Shown here one piece after another: positions 1-8,686 of a DNA stretch of 55,391 nt (the stretch's first letter is position 1; each line of letters starts with the position of its first letter). Under the pieces are notes generated by a model that did no database searches, was not told the DNA's origin, and was given only the letters and a program-made list of their open reading frames with translations. A program made the position numbers and the translations under genes. Source of the DNA: Acidimicrobiia bacterium (GTDB lineage: Bacteria > Actinomycetota > Acidimicrobiia > Acidimicrobiales > SKKL01); assembly GCA_016649895.1 (NCBI GenBank), contig JAENWR010000010.1, positions 1 through 55,391 of the forward strand, written 5' to 3'.

Positions 1-50
1 GCTGGAAACTGCTCCGGCCCGACGGGACACCGACGACCCCACCGGCCTGA
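1..50 (+). CDS. possible C-terminal tail of a gene entering from the left
   Basis: In the frame starting at base 3 there is a short open stretch ending in a TGA at 48-50, reading WKLLRPDGTPTTPPA. The TGA directly abuts the stop codon of the convergent Rrf2 gene at 51-53, the tight packing seen elsewhere in this window. Fifteen codons are too few to recognise a family or to prove coding, so this is only a plausible gene end. Confidence 0.3.
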   Translation, partial: WKLLRPDGTPTTPPA

Positions 51-497
51 TCAGCTCGGAGTGTCGGGCCAGGCCTGCTCGCCGCGTGACATCGAGGCGA
101 CATCGGCCAGGCTCGACGCCTCGAGGTGGCGCCGCATGTGCTCGCCTGCGTCGGCCCACACGGCGAGCAGAACGCACTGGCCCTCGTGGTCGCACGCCCC
201 GTCCTGGTGGGGCTCGCCGAAGTCGCCGGCCACGATGGGGCCGTCGACCGCGCTCACGACATCGGCCAGGCTGATCTGCGCCGGGTCGCGGGCGAGCACG
301 TAGCCCCCGCCGACCCCGCGCTTCGAGCGCACCAGGCCCGCACCCTTCAGCGCGAGGAGGATCTGCTCCAGGTACGGCTGGGGGAGACCCGTCCGCTCGG
401 CGATGTCGCGCACGGAGGTCGGACCTTCGTGGTCGGTGTGCAACGTGAGCGACAACAGGGCACGGCACGCGTAGTCGCCACGGGTCGAGACCTTCAC
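51..497 (-). CDS. Rrf2-family transcriptional regulator
   Basis: A 148-residue DNA-binding regulator of the Rrf2 family (relatives IscR, NsrR, RsrR). The N-terminus MKVSTRGDYACRALLSL and the winged helix around ERTGLPQPYLEQIL and SKRGVGGGYVLARDP are typical. The family often senses iron-sulphur status or nitric oxide through three Cys. Here only Cys102 and Cys108 (spacing C-x5-C) are present and the third IscR-type Cys is replaced by Trp, so cluster binding is uncertain. I chose GTG at 495-497 over an ATG at 537-539 because family members begin here and a -10 hexamer TACAGT sits 7 nt upstream. It is divergent from the phosphodiesterase gene. The target genes are not shown by the sequence. Confidence 0.85.
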   Translation of the reverse strand: MKVSTRGDYACRALLSLTLHTDHEGPTSVRDIAERTGLPQPYLEQILLALKGAGLVRSKRGVGGGYVLARDPAQISLADVVSAVDGPIVAGDFGEPHQDGACDHEGQCVLLAVWADAGEHMRRHLEASSLADVASMSRGEQAWPDTPS

Positions 498-504
498 GGT
501 GACC

Positions 505-510
505 ACTGTA
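505..510 (-). promoter_or_regulatory. -10 element of the Rrf2 gene
   Basis: TACAGT on the minus strand, 7 nt before the GTG start, consistent with a leaderless transcript. Confidence 0.5.
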
Positions 511-563
511 CGGCCGATCAGGGTAGAGAGGGCTGGCACCCCGGCCGCGAAGATGATGGAGTG

Positions 564-1718
564 ATGGCAATGGTCCCAACCGAGTCGTCACAGGTGGAGC
601 GCGATCCGGTCTCCTCCGGCGCGCATCCCCGTCCCAACCTGCCGGACTACGCGGGGGCCTGCATCTCCAACGTGGTGCCGGCCCTGCTCGAGTGGGACGA
701 GCCGCCCAGCTGGCTGCCCGCGCCCGTGGCCCACGCCGAGCAGGTGGTCCTTCTGGTCCTCGACGGCCTGGGCTGGGAGCAGCTCGAGGGCCGTCGCCAC
801 CTGGCGCCGACCCTCTCGGGCCTGGTCGGCGGTCCGGTCAGCAGCGTGGTGCCGTCCACCACCGCCACCGCGCTCACCTCGATCACCACGGGTCTCCCCC
901 CGGGGGAGCATGGCGTGGTGGGCTACCGCATGGCGGTCGAAGGCGAGGTGCTCAACGTGCTGCGATGGTCGACCGCACGGGGCGACGCTCGTGCCCAGTT
1001 CCCACCCGAGCGCCTCCAGGACGTGCACCCCTTCGCCGGGCAGCGCCCACCCATCGTCACCAAGGCCGAGTTCGCCACGTCGGGCTTCAGCGGTGCCCAC
1101 CTCCACCAGGTGCGCTTCCACGGCTACCGCCTGCCGTCGACCATGCTCACCGATCTCGACAAGCTGCTCCGGGCTGGCGAGTCGTTCATCTACGCCTACT
1201 ACGACGGCATCGACAAGGTGGCCCACGAGTACGGGTTGGGCGACTACTACGATGCCGAGCTCGTGGCCGTCGACCGGCTCGTGGCCGACATCATCGATCT
1301 GCTGCCGCACCGGGCATCCATCGTCATCACCGCCGACCACGGCCACGTGGAGACGGCCGGCGACGTCGCCACGCCGCATCGGTCGGTGCTCGCCGAGACC
1401 TCGATGCAATCGGGCGAGGGGCGCTTCCGCTGGTTCCACGCTCGTCCCGGGCGCACGCCGGCGCTGTTCGAGGCCCTGCAGGCCGAACACGGCCACCAGG
1501 CGTGGATCCGCACCCGCGACGAGGCCATCGACGAGGGGTGGTACGGCCCGATCGTCACCGACATGGCCCGCGCCCGCATGGGCGACGTCCTGGCGGCACC
1601 CTGGGGCACGCTCGCGTTCCTCGACCCTGCCGACACCGGCCCCTACAACCTCGTCGGCCGGCACGGCTCGGTCACCTCGGCCGAGATGCTGGTGCCGCTC
1701 CTCGGCACGGGTGCCTGA
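564..1718 (+). CDS. type I phosphodiesterase / nucleotide pyrophosphatase family protein
   Basis: A 384-residue metal-dependent hydrolase of the alkaline phosphatase superfamily. Visible signatures are the metal-binding LLVLDGLGWEQL (Asp67), the nucleophile region PSTTATALTSITTG (Thr99 or Thr100) followed by LPPGEHGVVGYR, the second metal site DGIDKVAHEYG, TADHGHVE, and GRHGS near the C-terminus. No signal peptide or membrane segment is evident, so it is probably cytoplasmic. The natural substrate cannot be inferred; phosphodiester or nucleotide pyrophosphate bonds are typical. The open frame runs back to 126, but that extension is antisense to the Rrf2 gene, so I start at ATG 564 (ATG 570 and GTG 561 are alternatives). 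Bpa follows 27 bp downstream. Confidence 0.85.
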   Translation: MAMVPTESSQVERDPVSSGAHPRPNLPDYAGACISNVVPALLEWDEPPSWLPAPVAHAEQVVLLVLDGLGWEQLEGRRHLAPTLSGLVGGPVSSVVPSTTATALTSITTGLPPGEHGVVGYRMAVEGEVLNVLRWSTARGDARAQFPPERLQDVHPFAGQRPPIVTKAEFATSGFSGAHLHQVRFHGYRLPSTMLTDLDKLLRAGESFIYAYYDGIDKVAHEYGLGDYYDAELVAVDRLVADIIDLLPHRASIVITADHGHVETAGDVATPHRSVLAETSMQSGEGRFRWFHARPGRTPALFEALQAEHGHQAWIRTRDEAIDEGWYGPIVTDMARARMGDVLAAPWGTLAFLDPADTGPYNLVGRHGSVTSAEMLVPLLGTGA

Positions 1719-1733
1719 CCGACGTGCTGCGCG

Positions 1734-1739
1734 TATGGT
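1734..1739 (+). promoter_or_regulatory. -10 element of bpa
   Basis: TATGGT ending 6 nt before the GTG start of bpa, which would put the transcript start at the start codon. Confidence 0.5.
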
Positions 1740-1745
1740 GCCAGG

Positions 1746-2273
1746 GTGTCTGACCCCACCCCGCCCGACAACGCTCCCCCGACCCCCCAGGTCGAGCGCG
1801 GCGAGCTGATCGTTCCACCGACCGTCGACGGCGAGGCCGTCGCCGATCACGACGAACCGCGCGAATCGATCGACGAGCCGGCCAAGGTGATGCGCATCGG
1901 TTCGATGATGAAGCAGCTGCTCGAGGAGGTGCGCAACGCCGACCTCGACGAGGCCAGCCGCGATCGCCTCCGTGACATCTACGACCTGTCGGTCAACGAG
2001 CTCGGTAGCGCCCTGTCCTCGGACCTGCGCGACGAGCTGAGCCGCATCGCCACCCCCTTCGGTGAGGCCGAGGTGCCATCGGGGCCCGAGCTGCGGGTGG
2101 CCAAGGCGCAGCTCGTCGGGTGGCTCGAGGGGCTGTTCCACGGCATCCAGGCCACTCTGTTCGCCCAGCAGATGGCGGCGCGCCAGCAACTCGAGCAGAT
2201 GCGCCAGAACGAGCTGCCGCCCGGATCGATCGACCCGATGATGCCCCCCGATCGGCCCGGTACGTACCTCTAG
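1746..2273 (+). CDS. bpa: bacterial proteasome activator (Bpa/PafE)
   Basis: A 175-residue homologue of the ATP-independent activator of the 20S proteasome (M. tuberculosis Rv3780, family DUF2587). The helical core is clear: RIGSMMKQLLEEVRNADLD, ASRDRLRDIYDLSVNEL, and the conserved stretch AQLVGWLEGLFHGIQATLF followed by AQQMAARQQLEQMRQ. It ends in GTYL, matching the C-terminal GQYL motif that docks into the proteasome alpha ring. The N-terminal 45 residues are acidic, proline-rich and probably disordered. It starts at GTG 1746, placed exactly downstream of a -10 box. Presence of Bpa predicts a 20S proteasome elsewhere in the genome; no proteasome gene is in this window. DnaE lies directly downstream. 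Confidence 0.93.
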   Translation: MSDPTPPDNAPPTPQVERGELIVPPTVDGEAVADHDEPRESIDEPAKVMRIGSMMKQLLEEVRNADLDEASRDRLRDIYDLSVNELGSALSSDLRDELSRIATPFGEAEVPSGPELRVAKAQLVGWLEGLFHGIQATLFAQQMAARQQLEQMRQNELPPGSIDPMMPPDRPGTYL

Positions 2274-2281
2274 GCGTGGAC

Positions 2282-2287
2282 TACAGT
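2282..2287 (+). promoter_or_regulatory. -10 element of dnaE
   Basis: TACAGT 50 bp before the dnaE ATG, giving a leader of about 44 nt with a GAGGA-like ribosome site at 2331-2335. The ten bases TACAGTCGTC recur at the candidate small-RNA promoter at 27650. Confidence 0.45.
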
Positions 2288-2337
2288 CGTCCTCCAGGAT
2301 CACATCGATGTAGTTCGAAGGGGGGCATGCGAGGACG

Positions 2338-5300
2338 ATGACCGACTCGTTCACGCACCTCCACGTCCACACCGAGTTCTCGATGCTCGACGGAGCGGCG
2401 CGGGTGGGCGACCTGGTCGCCGCCGCCGCAGCCGACGGCCAGCCCGCGCTCGGGATGACCGACCACGGCAACATGTACGGCACGCTCGACTTCTACCGGG
2501 CCTGCCACGACCACGGCATCACGCCCATCATCGGCACCGAGGCCTACATGGCCCACGACGACCGTCACGAACGGCCGCCCCGGCGAGGTCGGATCGACGA
2601 CTCCGGCGGCGAGGTCGATGGCGGAAAGAAGCTCTACTACCACCTCACCCTCCTCGCCGAGAACGGCGCTGGCTACAAGAACCTCATCCAGCTCTCCAGC
2701 CGGGCGTTCCTCGAGGGCTACTACTACAAGCCCCGGGTCGACTGGGAGCTGCTCGAGGAGCACAGCGAGGGGGTCATCGCCACCACCGGCTGCCTCGGCG
2801 GCCAGGTCCTGCAGACCCTGATGCGGGGCGACTTCGATGGGGCGATGAAGAAGGCCGGCCGTCTCCAGGACATCTTCGGCCGCGACAACCTCTTCGTCGA
2901 GATCCAAGACCACGGCATCCCCGAGCAGCACCGCACCAACCCGCAGCTCGTCGAGATCGCCCGCCGGCTTGGGGCGCCGCTGCTCGCCACCAACGACAGC
3001 CACTACACCCACCAGCACGACTCGGTCGCCCACGACGCCCTGCTCTGCGTGCAGACCGGGTCGCTCATGAGCGATCCCGACCGCTTCAAGTTCCACGGCG
3101 ACCAGCACTACCTGAAGAGCGCCGCCGAGATGCGCCACCTCTTCGCCGAGATCCCCGAGGCGTGCGACAACTCGCTGTGGATCGCCGAGCGCTGCAACGT
3201 CGAGATCGAGTTCGGCAACCCCCAACTCCCCGACTTCCCGATCCCCGAGGGGTTCACCAACGACGACGAGTACCTGCGGCACCTCACCATGGACGGCGCG
3301 AAGCAGCGCTGGGGTGATCAACTCGACGACACCGTCGTCGACCGCCTCGTCTACGAGCTCCAGACCATCCGCGACATGGGCTTCTCGTCGTACTTCCTCA
3401 TCACCTGGGACCTCATCCGCCACGCCCGCGACACCGGCATCCGGGTCGGTCCCGGTCGTGGCAGCGCCGCCGGCTGCGCGGTCGCCTACTGCCTGCGCAT
3501 CACCGACCTCGACCCCATCAAGTACGACCTCCTGTTCGAGCGGTTCCTCAACCCCTCGCGCATCTCGATGCCCGACATCGACATGGACTTCGACTCTCGC
3601 TACCGCGACGAGATGATCCGCTACGCCGCCCAGATGTACGGCCGCGACCACGTCGCGCAGATCGTCACCTTCTCCACCATCAAGGCTCGCGCCGCCGTGC
3701 GCGATGCCGCTCGGGTGCTCGGCTACCCCTACATCGTCGGCGACAAGGTGGCCAAGGCCATGCCGCCGCTCGTCATGGGTCGCGACACCCCGCTCTACGC
3801 CTGCCTCGAGCCCCACCCCAAGTTCGAGGACGGCTACAAGATGGCCACCGAGCTGCGCGAGATGTACACCACCGATCCCGACGCCCAGAAGGTCATCGAC
3901 GTGGCCCGGGGCCTCGAAGGCCTGCGCCGCCAGGACGGCATCCATGCCGCAGCGGTGGTGATCACCAAGGAGAAGCTCACCGACTACCTGCCGATCCAGC
4001 GCAAGCCCGAGTCGGGCCAGGACCCGGCCGACGCCCCCGTGGTCACCCAGTACGAGATGAACGGGGTCGAAGACCTCGGCCTGCTGAAGATGGACTTCCT
4101 GGGGCTCCGCAACCTCGACGTCATCGAGGACGCGGTCGAGCTCATCCGCACCACCCGCGGCATCGAGCTCGACATCGACGATGTGGCGCTCGACGATGAG
4201 CCCACCTACGAGCTGCTGCGCCGGGGCGACTCCATCGGCGTCTTCCAGCTCGAGGGCGGCCCGATGCGCGCGCTCATGCGGTCGTTGGCCCCCACCACGT
4301 TCGAGGACGTGGCCGCCCTCGTGGCGCTCTACCGGCCGGGGCCCATGGCGGCCAACATGCACAACGACTACGCCGACCGCAAGAACGGCCGCAAGCCCAT
4401 CGAGTACCTGCACCCCGACGCCGAGGAGATCCTCGGCTCCACCCAGGGCCTGATGATCTACCAGGAGTCGGTGATGCGCATCGCGCAGAAGTTCGCCGGG
4501 TTCTCCCTCGCCGACGCCGACAACCTCCGTAAGGCATGTCTGCCCGCCGGCAGCCTCATGCTCACCCGCTCACGGGGCTACGTCCCAATCGAGAAGGTGA
4601 TGTCGCTGTCCGACCGCCGGGTGCAGACGATCGACACGACCTCGGCCACCAGCCGGTTCGAGGCGGTCGACGACGTGTGGTCGGTCGGCGTCAAGCCCGT
4701 GTACCGGCTGACAACTTCCACCGGCTACACAGTCGAGGCGACGGCCGACCACCCGCTGCTCGTGGGGGATCGTTGGACACCGCTGGGTGAGGTTCGCCCG
4801 GGCGACCTCGTGGGCGTCGCCGCCCACACTCGCACCAACGGCGGATCGCGCCTCTCGATGGCCGAGGTCGAGCTTGCCGCTCTCCTCATCTCCGAGGGCT
4901 ACACGCCCGATGTCCGCTCGGGTGGGCCTCGCACCGGTCACTTCTGCAACTCCGACGTCGAGCTCCTCGACACCTTTCGGCGGGCGTTCGCCCAGCACTT
5001 CGGCGAGGAGCACGCGGGGGAATGGACAGCCGGTGGCGTCACCCATCTGCGGCTCCGCAAGGCGTACCTGCTCGCCCTCGAACCGATCATCGGACGGTTC
5101 GGGCTCGCCGCCGACAAGATGATCCCCGCGACCATCGTCAACGCGCCGCTCATCAAGGTCGAGCGCTTCCTCGGGCTCTACTTCTGTGCCGACGGTTGGG
5201 CTGACCGAAGTGGGGCGCACTTCGGTTCGAAGAGCATCGACGTGTGCCGGGCGCTCAAGCGGATGCTCCTGCGCTGCGGCATCACGTCGAACCTGTGCCA

Positions 5301-7128
5301 CCGTGACGTGCCGGGCCACGGTCGGCACTACACGCTCTCGATCGCCGACAAGTCGCATGCGAAGAGGTTCGCCCGAGTGGTGAGCCCGCACCTGACGCAG
5401 GTGAAGCAGGCCAAGGTCGAGCGTTGGCTCGCCGAGTGGGGCGACCGATGCAGCGCCACGAACATCGGGATCCCCACGGAGTTCGTCGAGTCCGAGCTGC
5501 TGCGGCGGGCGGACGTCGCCGGTCGATCGAAGCGATCTCTGGGCATCGACAGCGGCGGCAACGTCTCGACTCGTGTCGTGCACCGCGCCAACCTCGATGG
5601 GCTTCTCTATTCCGAGCGGCTCGACGACCTCCGCACGGGCGACCTCGTGTGGGACACGGTGGTGGCGATCGACGACGTCGGCGACAAGGAGTGCTTCGAC
5701 TTCCAGATGGCAAACCCCGATCGGCCGTATGCGCTGGTCGACGACGTGCTCGTGCACAACTGCGGAAAGAAGGTCCGCGAGCTCATCGCCAAGGAGCGGG
5801 TGAAGTTCGTCGACGGCTGCGAGGCCAACGGCTACGGGCGCGAGCTTGGCACCAAGTGGTTCGACATCATCGAGCCGTTCGCCGACTACGCGTTCAACAA
5901 GAGCCACTCCTACGGCTACGGCCTCATCGCCTACCAGACCGCCTACCTCAAGGCGAACCACCCCGTCGAGTACTTCGCGGCACTGCTCACCAGCGTGAAG
6001 AGCAACCTCGACAAGGCCGCGGTGTACCTCAACGAGTGCCGCCAGATGGGCGTCACCGTGCTGGTGCCCGATGTCAACCTGTCGGCATCGAACTTCACTG
6101 CCCTGCCCGATCCCGACGGTGGTGCCCTCGGCTCGATCCCGTTCGGCTTGTCGGCGGTGCGCAACGTGGGCGAGGGCCTGGTGGGTCTGATCGTGGCCGA
6201 GCGCGAGGCCAACGGGCCGTTCGCCGACTTCTACGACTTCTGCGAGCGCGTCGACCTCACGGTGCTCAACAAGCGCACCATCGAGTCGCTCATCAAGGCC
6301 GGTGCGTTCGACTCGATGGGCCACCCGCGGGGCGCCATGCTCGACCGGCACATGGAGGGCGACCGATCGGTCGCCGTGTTTGAGAAGATCGTGGACACCA
6401 CGGTCGCGCGTCGACGCGAGCGCGACATGGGAGTGATGACCCTCTTCGGGGAAGCGGCCGACGACCCGGTCTTTAGCGACCGGACGCCCATTGGCACGGT
6501 CGAGCTGGACAAGATGGTCCGCCTCTCGTTCGAGAAGGAGATGCTCGGTCTCTACGTCAGCGACCACCCGCTCATGGGGGCCGAGGCCGCGCTGCGCCGC
6601 AAGACCGACGGCACGATCGCCGAGATCATCGATGCCGAGGAAGGGTCGGTGCGCAACTGCGGCGGTGTGGTCACTGCCATGCAACGCAAGTGGACCCGCA
6701 AGGGCGATCTCATGGGTGTCTTCACCCTCGAAGACCTCCAAGGGTCGATCGAGGTGATGGTGTTCCCGAAGACGATGCAGACCTACGGCCACCTCCTCGA
6801 GGACGACCGCATCGTGTGCGTCAAGGGTCGGGTCGACAAGCGCGACGACCTCCCGAAGCTGATGGCCCTCGACATCGAGCCGTTCGACGGGGTCACCACC
6901 GGGGCGGCGCCCCCGCTGCGGCTTCGACTGCATCCCTCCGCCCTCTCCGAGGAGCTCTCCGGCCAGCTGAAGAACCTGCTGTCGGACCACCCCGGCGAGT
7001 CCGAGGTCTTCCTGCACCTCGGTGAGCGCACCGTGGTGAAGCTGCCCGACGAGTTTGCTGTCGACACCACCCGTGGCCTCGTCGGAGAGCTGCGCGTCCT
7101 GCTCGGCCCCGACGCCGTCGTCCTCTGA
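2338..7128 (+). CDS. dnaE: DNA polymerase III subunit alpha, intein-containing precursor
   Basis: Precursor of 1596 residues; removal of the 408-residue intein (residues 734-1141) leaves 1188, the usual DnaE1 size. The PHP domain opens with HLHVHTEFSMLDG (His7, His9, His11) and contains TDHGNMYG and NDSHYTHQHD, so its metal-dependent proofreading nuclease looks preserved. The palm carries GPGRGSAAGCAVAYCL, the catalytic pair Asp413 and Asp415 in PDIDMDFD, and the third Asp586 in KMDFLGL. Then come the fingers, interrupted by the intein after LRKA; the extein resumes with CGKKVRELI. A helix-hairpin-helix region and an OB fold (around VRNCGGVVTAMQRKW) complete the protein. It copies the chromosome as part of the replisome. 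ATG 2338 has a GAGGAC ribosome site just upstream. Activity depends on protein splicing, since the intein splits the polymerase core. Confidence 0.97.
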   Translation: MTDSFTHLHVHTEFSMLDGAARVGDLVAAAAADGQPALGMTDHGNMYGTLDFYRACHDHGITPIIGTEAYMAHDDRHERPPRRGRIDDSGGEVDGGKKLYYHLTLLAENGAGYKNLIQLSSRAFLEGYYYKPRVDWELLEEHSEGVIATTGCLGGQVLQTLMRGDFDGAMKKAGRLQDIFGRDNLFVEIQDHGIPEQHRTNPQLVEIARRLGAPLLATNDSHYTHQHDSVAHDALLCVQTGSLMSDPDRFKFHGDQHYLKSAAEMRHLFAEIPEACDNSLWIAERCNVEIEFGNPQLPDFPIPEGFTNDDEYLRHLTMDGAKQRWGDQLDDTVVDRLVYELQTIRDMGFSSYFLITWDLIRHARDTGIRVGPGRGSAAGCAVAYCLRITDLDPIKYDLLFERFLNPSRISMPDIDMDFDSRYRDEMIRYAAQMYGRDHVAQIVTFSTIKARAAVRDAARVLGYPYIVGDKVAKAMPPLVMGRDTPLYACLEPHPKFEDGYKMATELREMYTTDPDAQKVIDVARGLEGLRRQDGIHAAAVVITKEKLTDYLPIQRKPESGQDPADAPVVTQYEMNGVEDLGLLKMDFLGLRNLDVIEDAVELIRTTRGIELDIDDVALDDEPTYELLRRGDSIGVFQLEGGPMRALMRSLAPTTFEDVAALVALYRPGPMAANMHNDYADRKNGRKPIEYLHPDAEEILGSTQGLMIYQESVMRIAQKFAGFSLADADNLRKACLPAGSLMLTRSRGYVPIEKVMSLSDRRVQTIDTTSATSRFEAVDDVWSVGVKPVYRLTTSTGYTVEATADHPLLVGDRWTPLGEVRPGDLVGVAAHTRTNGGSRLSMAEVELAALLISEGYTPDVRSGGPRTGHFCNSDVELLDTFRRAFAQHFGEEHAGEWTAGGVTHLRLRKAYLLALEPIIGRFGLAADKMIPATIVNAPLIKVERFLGLYFCADGWADRSGAHFGSKSIDVCRALKRMLLRCGITSNLCHRDVPGHGRHYTLSIADKSHAKRFARVVSPHLTQVKQAKVERWLAEWGDRCSATNIGIPTEFVESELLRRADVAGRSKRSLGIDSGGNVSTRVVHRANLDGLLYSERLDDLRTGDLVWDTVVAIDDVGDKECFDFQMANPDRPYALVDDVLVHNCGKKVRELIAKERVKFVDGCEANGYGRELGTKWFDIIEPFADYAFNKSHSYGYGLIAYQTAYLKANHPVEYFAALLTSVKSNLDKAAVYLNECRQMGVTVLVPDVNLSASNFTALPDPDGGALGSIPFGLSAVRNVGEGLVGLIVAEREANGPFADFYDFCERVDLTVLNKRTIESLIKAGAFDSMGHPRGAMLDRHMEGDRSVAVFEKIVDTTVARRRERDMGVMTLFGEAADDPVFSDRTPIGTVELDKMVRLSFEKEMLGLYVSDHPLMGAEAALRRKTDGTIAEIIDAEEGSVRNCGGVVTAMQRKWTRKGDLMGVFTLEDLQGSIEVMVFPKTMQTYGHLLEDDRIVCVKGRVDKRDDLPKLMALDIEPFDGVTTGAAPPLRLRLHPSALSEELSGQLKNLLSDHPGESEVFLHLGERTVVKLPDEFAVDTTRGLVGELRVLLGPDAVVL
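4537..5760 (+). mobile_element. DnaE intein with LAGLIDADG homing endonuclease
   Basis: An in-frame 408-residue insertion. In intein numbering: block A begins at Cys1 (CLPAGSLML); block B has Thr69-x-x-His72 (TADHPLL); the endonuclease has two dodecapeptide motifs, LAALLISEG (113-121) and FLGLYFCADG (211-220), each keeping the acidic residue before Gly that holds the catalytic metal; blocks F and G end in VLVHN with the penultimate His and terminal Asn, followed by the +1 Cys of the C-extein. All residues needed for canonical splicing are present, and the endonuclease is not visibly degraded, so it may still be able to home. Joined exteins read LRKA-CGKK, the conserved DnaE sequence. Confidence 0.95.
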
Positions 7129-7139
7129 GTCCTCGGTCG

Positions 7140-7913
7140 ATGCACACGATCGTCGAGCGCGGGTTGGCGTCGAGCTGGACCCGCCAGGTCCGGTGGACCC
7201 CGTCGGGGACGATCCACCACGTCGGTGGCCTCGTGGTGGCGCTCAGCGGCGTCGCCGACCAGACACAACAGGTGGCGGTGGTCGACGGTCCCGTCCCCGA
7301 TCCCGAGGCGGCCGTCGTCGCCGCCGAGGTGTTGTTCACGGCGGCCGGGTGGACTCCGGCGCTCGATCTGGTGGCCAAGGCGCACCCGCACCTCGAGGAG
7401 GTGCTGCTGGCGAGGGGGTACCGCATGGTGGTCGAACGACCGGGCATGGTACGCCAGTGCGTCGACGCCGACAGCACCGCCGCGGCCGGTGCGGTTGCGT
7501 CCGACACCGTCATCCGCATCGCCCACCACACCGATCGATCCAGCGTGGTGGGGGTGCAGTGCGACGCGTTCGGCGTCCACCATCGCATCGCCGACGCGCT
7601 CATGCCGGCTGCCGCGTTCGACGATCCCGGGGCGGTCGTGCTCGTCGCCGACCACCACGGCGAGGTCGTGGGAGCGGTGACGGTGCACGTCGATGGCCTG
7701 GTCGCGGGCATCGTCGGTGCGGGGGTGCTCCCCTCGCACCAGAGGCGAGGCGTGGGGCGGGCCCTCACCGACGCGGCGGTCGCCACCGCCGCGGCGCGGG
7801 GTGCCGCATCGGTGTGGTTGCAGGCGACCGAGGCGGGCCTGCCCGTGTACCTGCGGTGCGGCTTTCGCACCGTCGGCCCCTGTCAGGTGTGGCTGCGGGC
7901 GAACCCCGGGTGA
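7140..7913 (+). CDS. GNAT-family N-acetyltransferase
   Basis: 257 residues with a C-terminal GNAT acetyl-CoA fold: the pantetheine-binding loop SHQRRGVGRAL at about 200-210 (Q/R-x-x-G-x-G/A pattern) followed by PVYLRCGFRTVG, the usual last helix and strand. The N-terminal half, about 110 residues, is less distinctive and could be a second, degenerate GNAT repeat. It probably transfers an acetyl group to an amine; the substrate is unknown. The ATG lies 12 bp after dnaE and could be co-transcribed with it. No membrane or signal features are seen. Confidence 0.8.
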   Translation: MHTIVERGLASSWTRQVRWTPSGTIHHVGGLVVALSGVADQTQQVAVVDGPVPDPEAAVVAAEVLFTAAGWTPALDLVAKAHPHLEEVLLARGYRMVVERPGMVRQCVDADSTAAAGAVASDTVIRIAHHTDRSSVVGVQCDAFGVHHRIADALMPAAAFDDPGAVVLVADHHGEVVGAVTVHVDGLVAGIVGAGVLPSHQRRGVGRALTDAAVATAAARGAASVWLQATEAGLPVYLRCGFRTVGPCQVWLRANPG

Positions 7914-8005
7914 CGGGTCCGACGAGGCGCGAGTTGCGCTGACGGCGTCCACCTACTGGACTGTACGGGCCGCCGTCCACCTTCTCTGGGGGTCATCGCA
8001 GGGCC

Positions 8006-8674
8006 ATGGCGATCGAGATCGATACTAAGGACTGCACCGCCTTGAGCGATGCCGACTTCGCGGAGATGGCCGACATCTGCGCCGAGTCACCAGGCGACCT
8101 CGGGGTCGGGATCCTGTCGAAGCAGGCCGAAGCGTGGGTGCTGGTCACCCTCGCCCGCGACAACGGCAAGCTGAAGGGCTTCTCGTTCAGCACCCTGGAG
8201 CGCATCGGTGGCACGCCGTCCGTGCTCGTCGGAGTGGCGTCCATCAAGCGCACCAGCAAGCGCGACAGCATCCTCCGGGGGATCATGCACGACCAGCTGC
8301 GGCGCGCCGTGCTGGCGTTCCCCGACGAGGACGTGCTCATCGGGGCCCGGTTCAACGACCCGGCCGGCTTCGAGGCCTACCGCCAGCTCGACGACATCGT
8401 CCCGCGGCCGGGCCACAAGGCATCGGGCGAGGAGCGTGCCTGGGGCCGCCGCCTCGCCAAGCGCTTCGGCATCGACAGCGGCAGCTACGACGACCGCACC
8501 TTCAACGCCAAGGGCGACGGCACCGTCGCCTGCGTGCTCGACCACTCGAGCCTCAAGCCCGATGGCATCGATCCCGACGTCGTGGCGATGTTCGTGGATC
8601 TCGATGTCGCACGCGGCGACTCGCTCATCGCCTTCGGTTGGGCCATGGCCGAGGATCTCGCCAAGCTGGCCTGA
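8006..8674 (+). CDS. hypothetical protein, possibly GNAT-like
   Basis: 222 residues with strong coding bias and no family that I can name with confidence. The N-terminal two thirds alternate strands and helices in a way resembling an acetyltransferase (a central KGFSFSTLERIGG strand pair, then RDSILRGIMHDQLRRAVLAF and FNDPAGFEAYRQLDDIVPRPG), but the diagnostic Q/RxxGxG/A loop is missing. The C-terminal third (from about 150) contains DDRTFNAKGDGTVACVLDH and may be a separate small domain. No transmembrane segment or signal peptide. A 92-bp gap separates it from the acetyltransferase upstream; the nitroreductase gene follows 12 bp downstream, suggesting one transcript. Confidence 0.6.
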   Translation: MAIEIDTKDCTALSDADFAEMADICAESPGDLGVGILSKQAEAWVLVTLARDNGKLKGFSFSTLERIGGTPSVLVGVASIKRTSKRDSILRGIMHDQLRRAVLAFPDEDVLIGARFNDPAGFEAYRQLDDIVPRPGHKASGEERAWGRRLAKRFGIDSGSYDDRTFNAKGDGTVACVLDHSSLKPDGIDPDVVAMFVDLDVARGDSLIAFGWAMAEDLAKLA

Positions 8675-8686
8675 GCCGATCTCGAC

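Noticed and set aside
4537-5760. The insertion in DnaE being a normal domain or a frame-shift artefact
   Set aside because: Cys1, TxxH, HN and +1 Cys, two LAGLIDADG motifs and perfect restoration of the DnaE sequence on removal all indicate an intein.
588-7017. Very long minus-strand open frames opposite the phosphodiesterase and dnaE genes
   Set aside because: They are mirror frames of strongly GC-biased genes, rich in Val, Gly, Asp, Leu and Arg without motifs, while the plus strand has full families.
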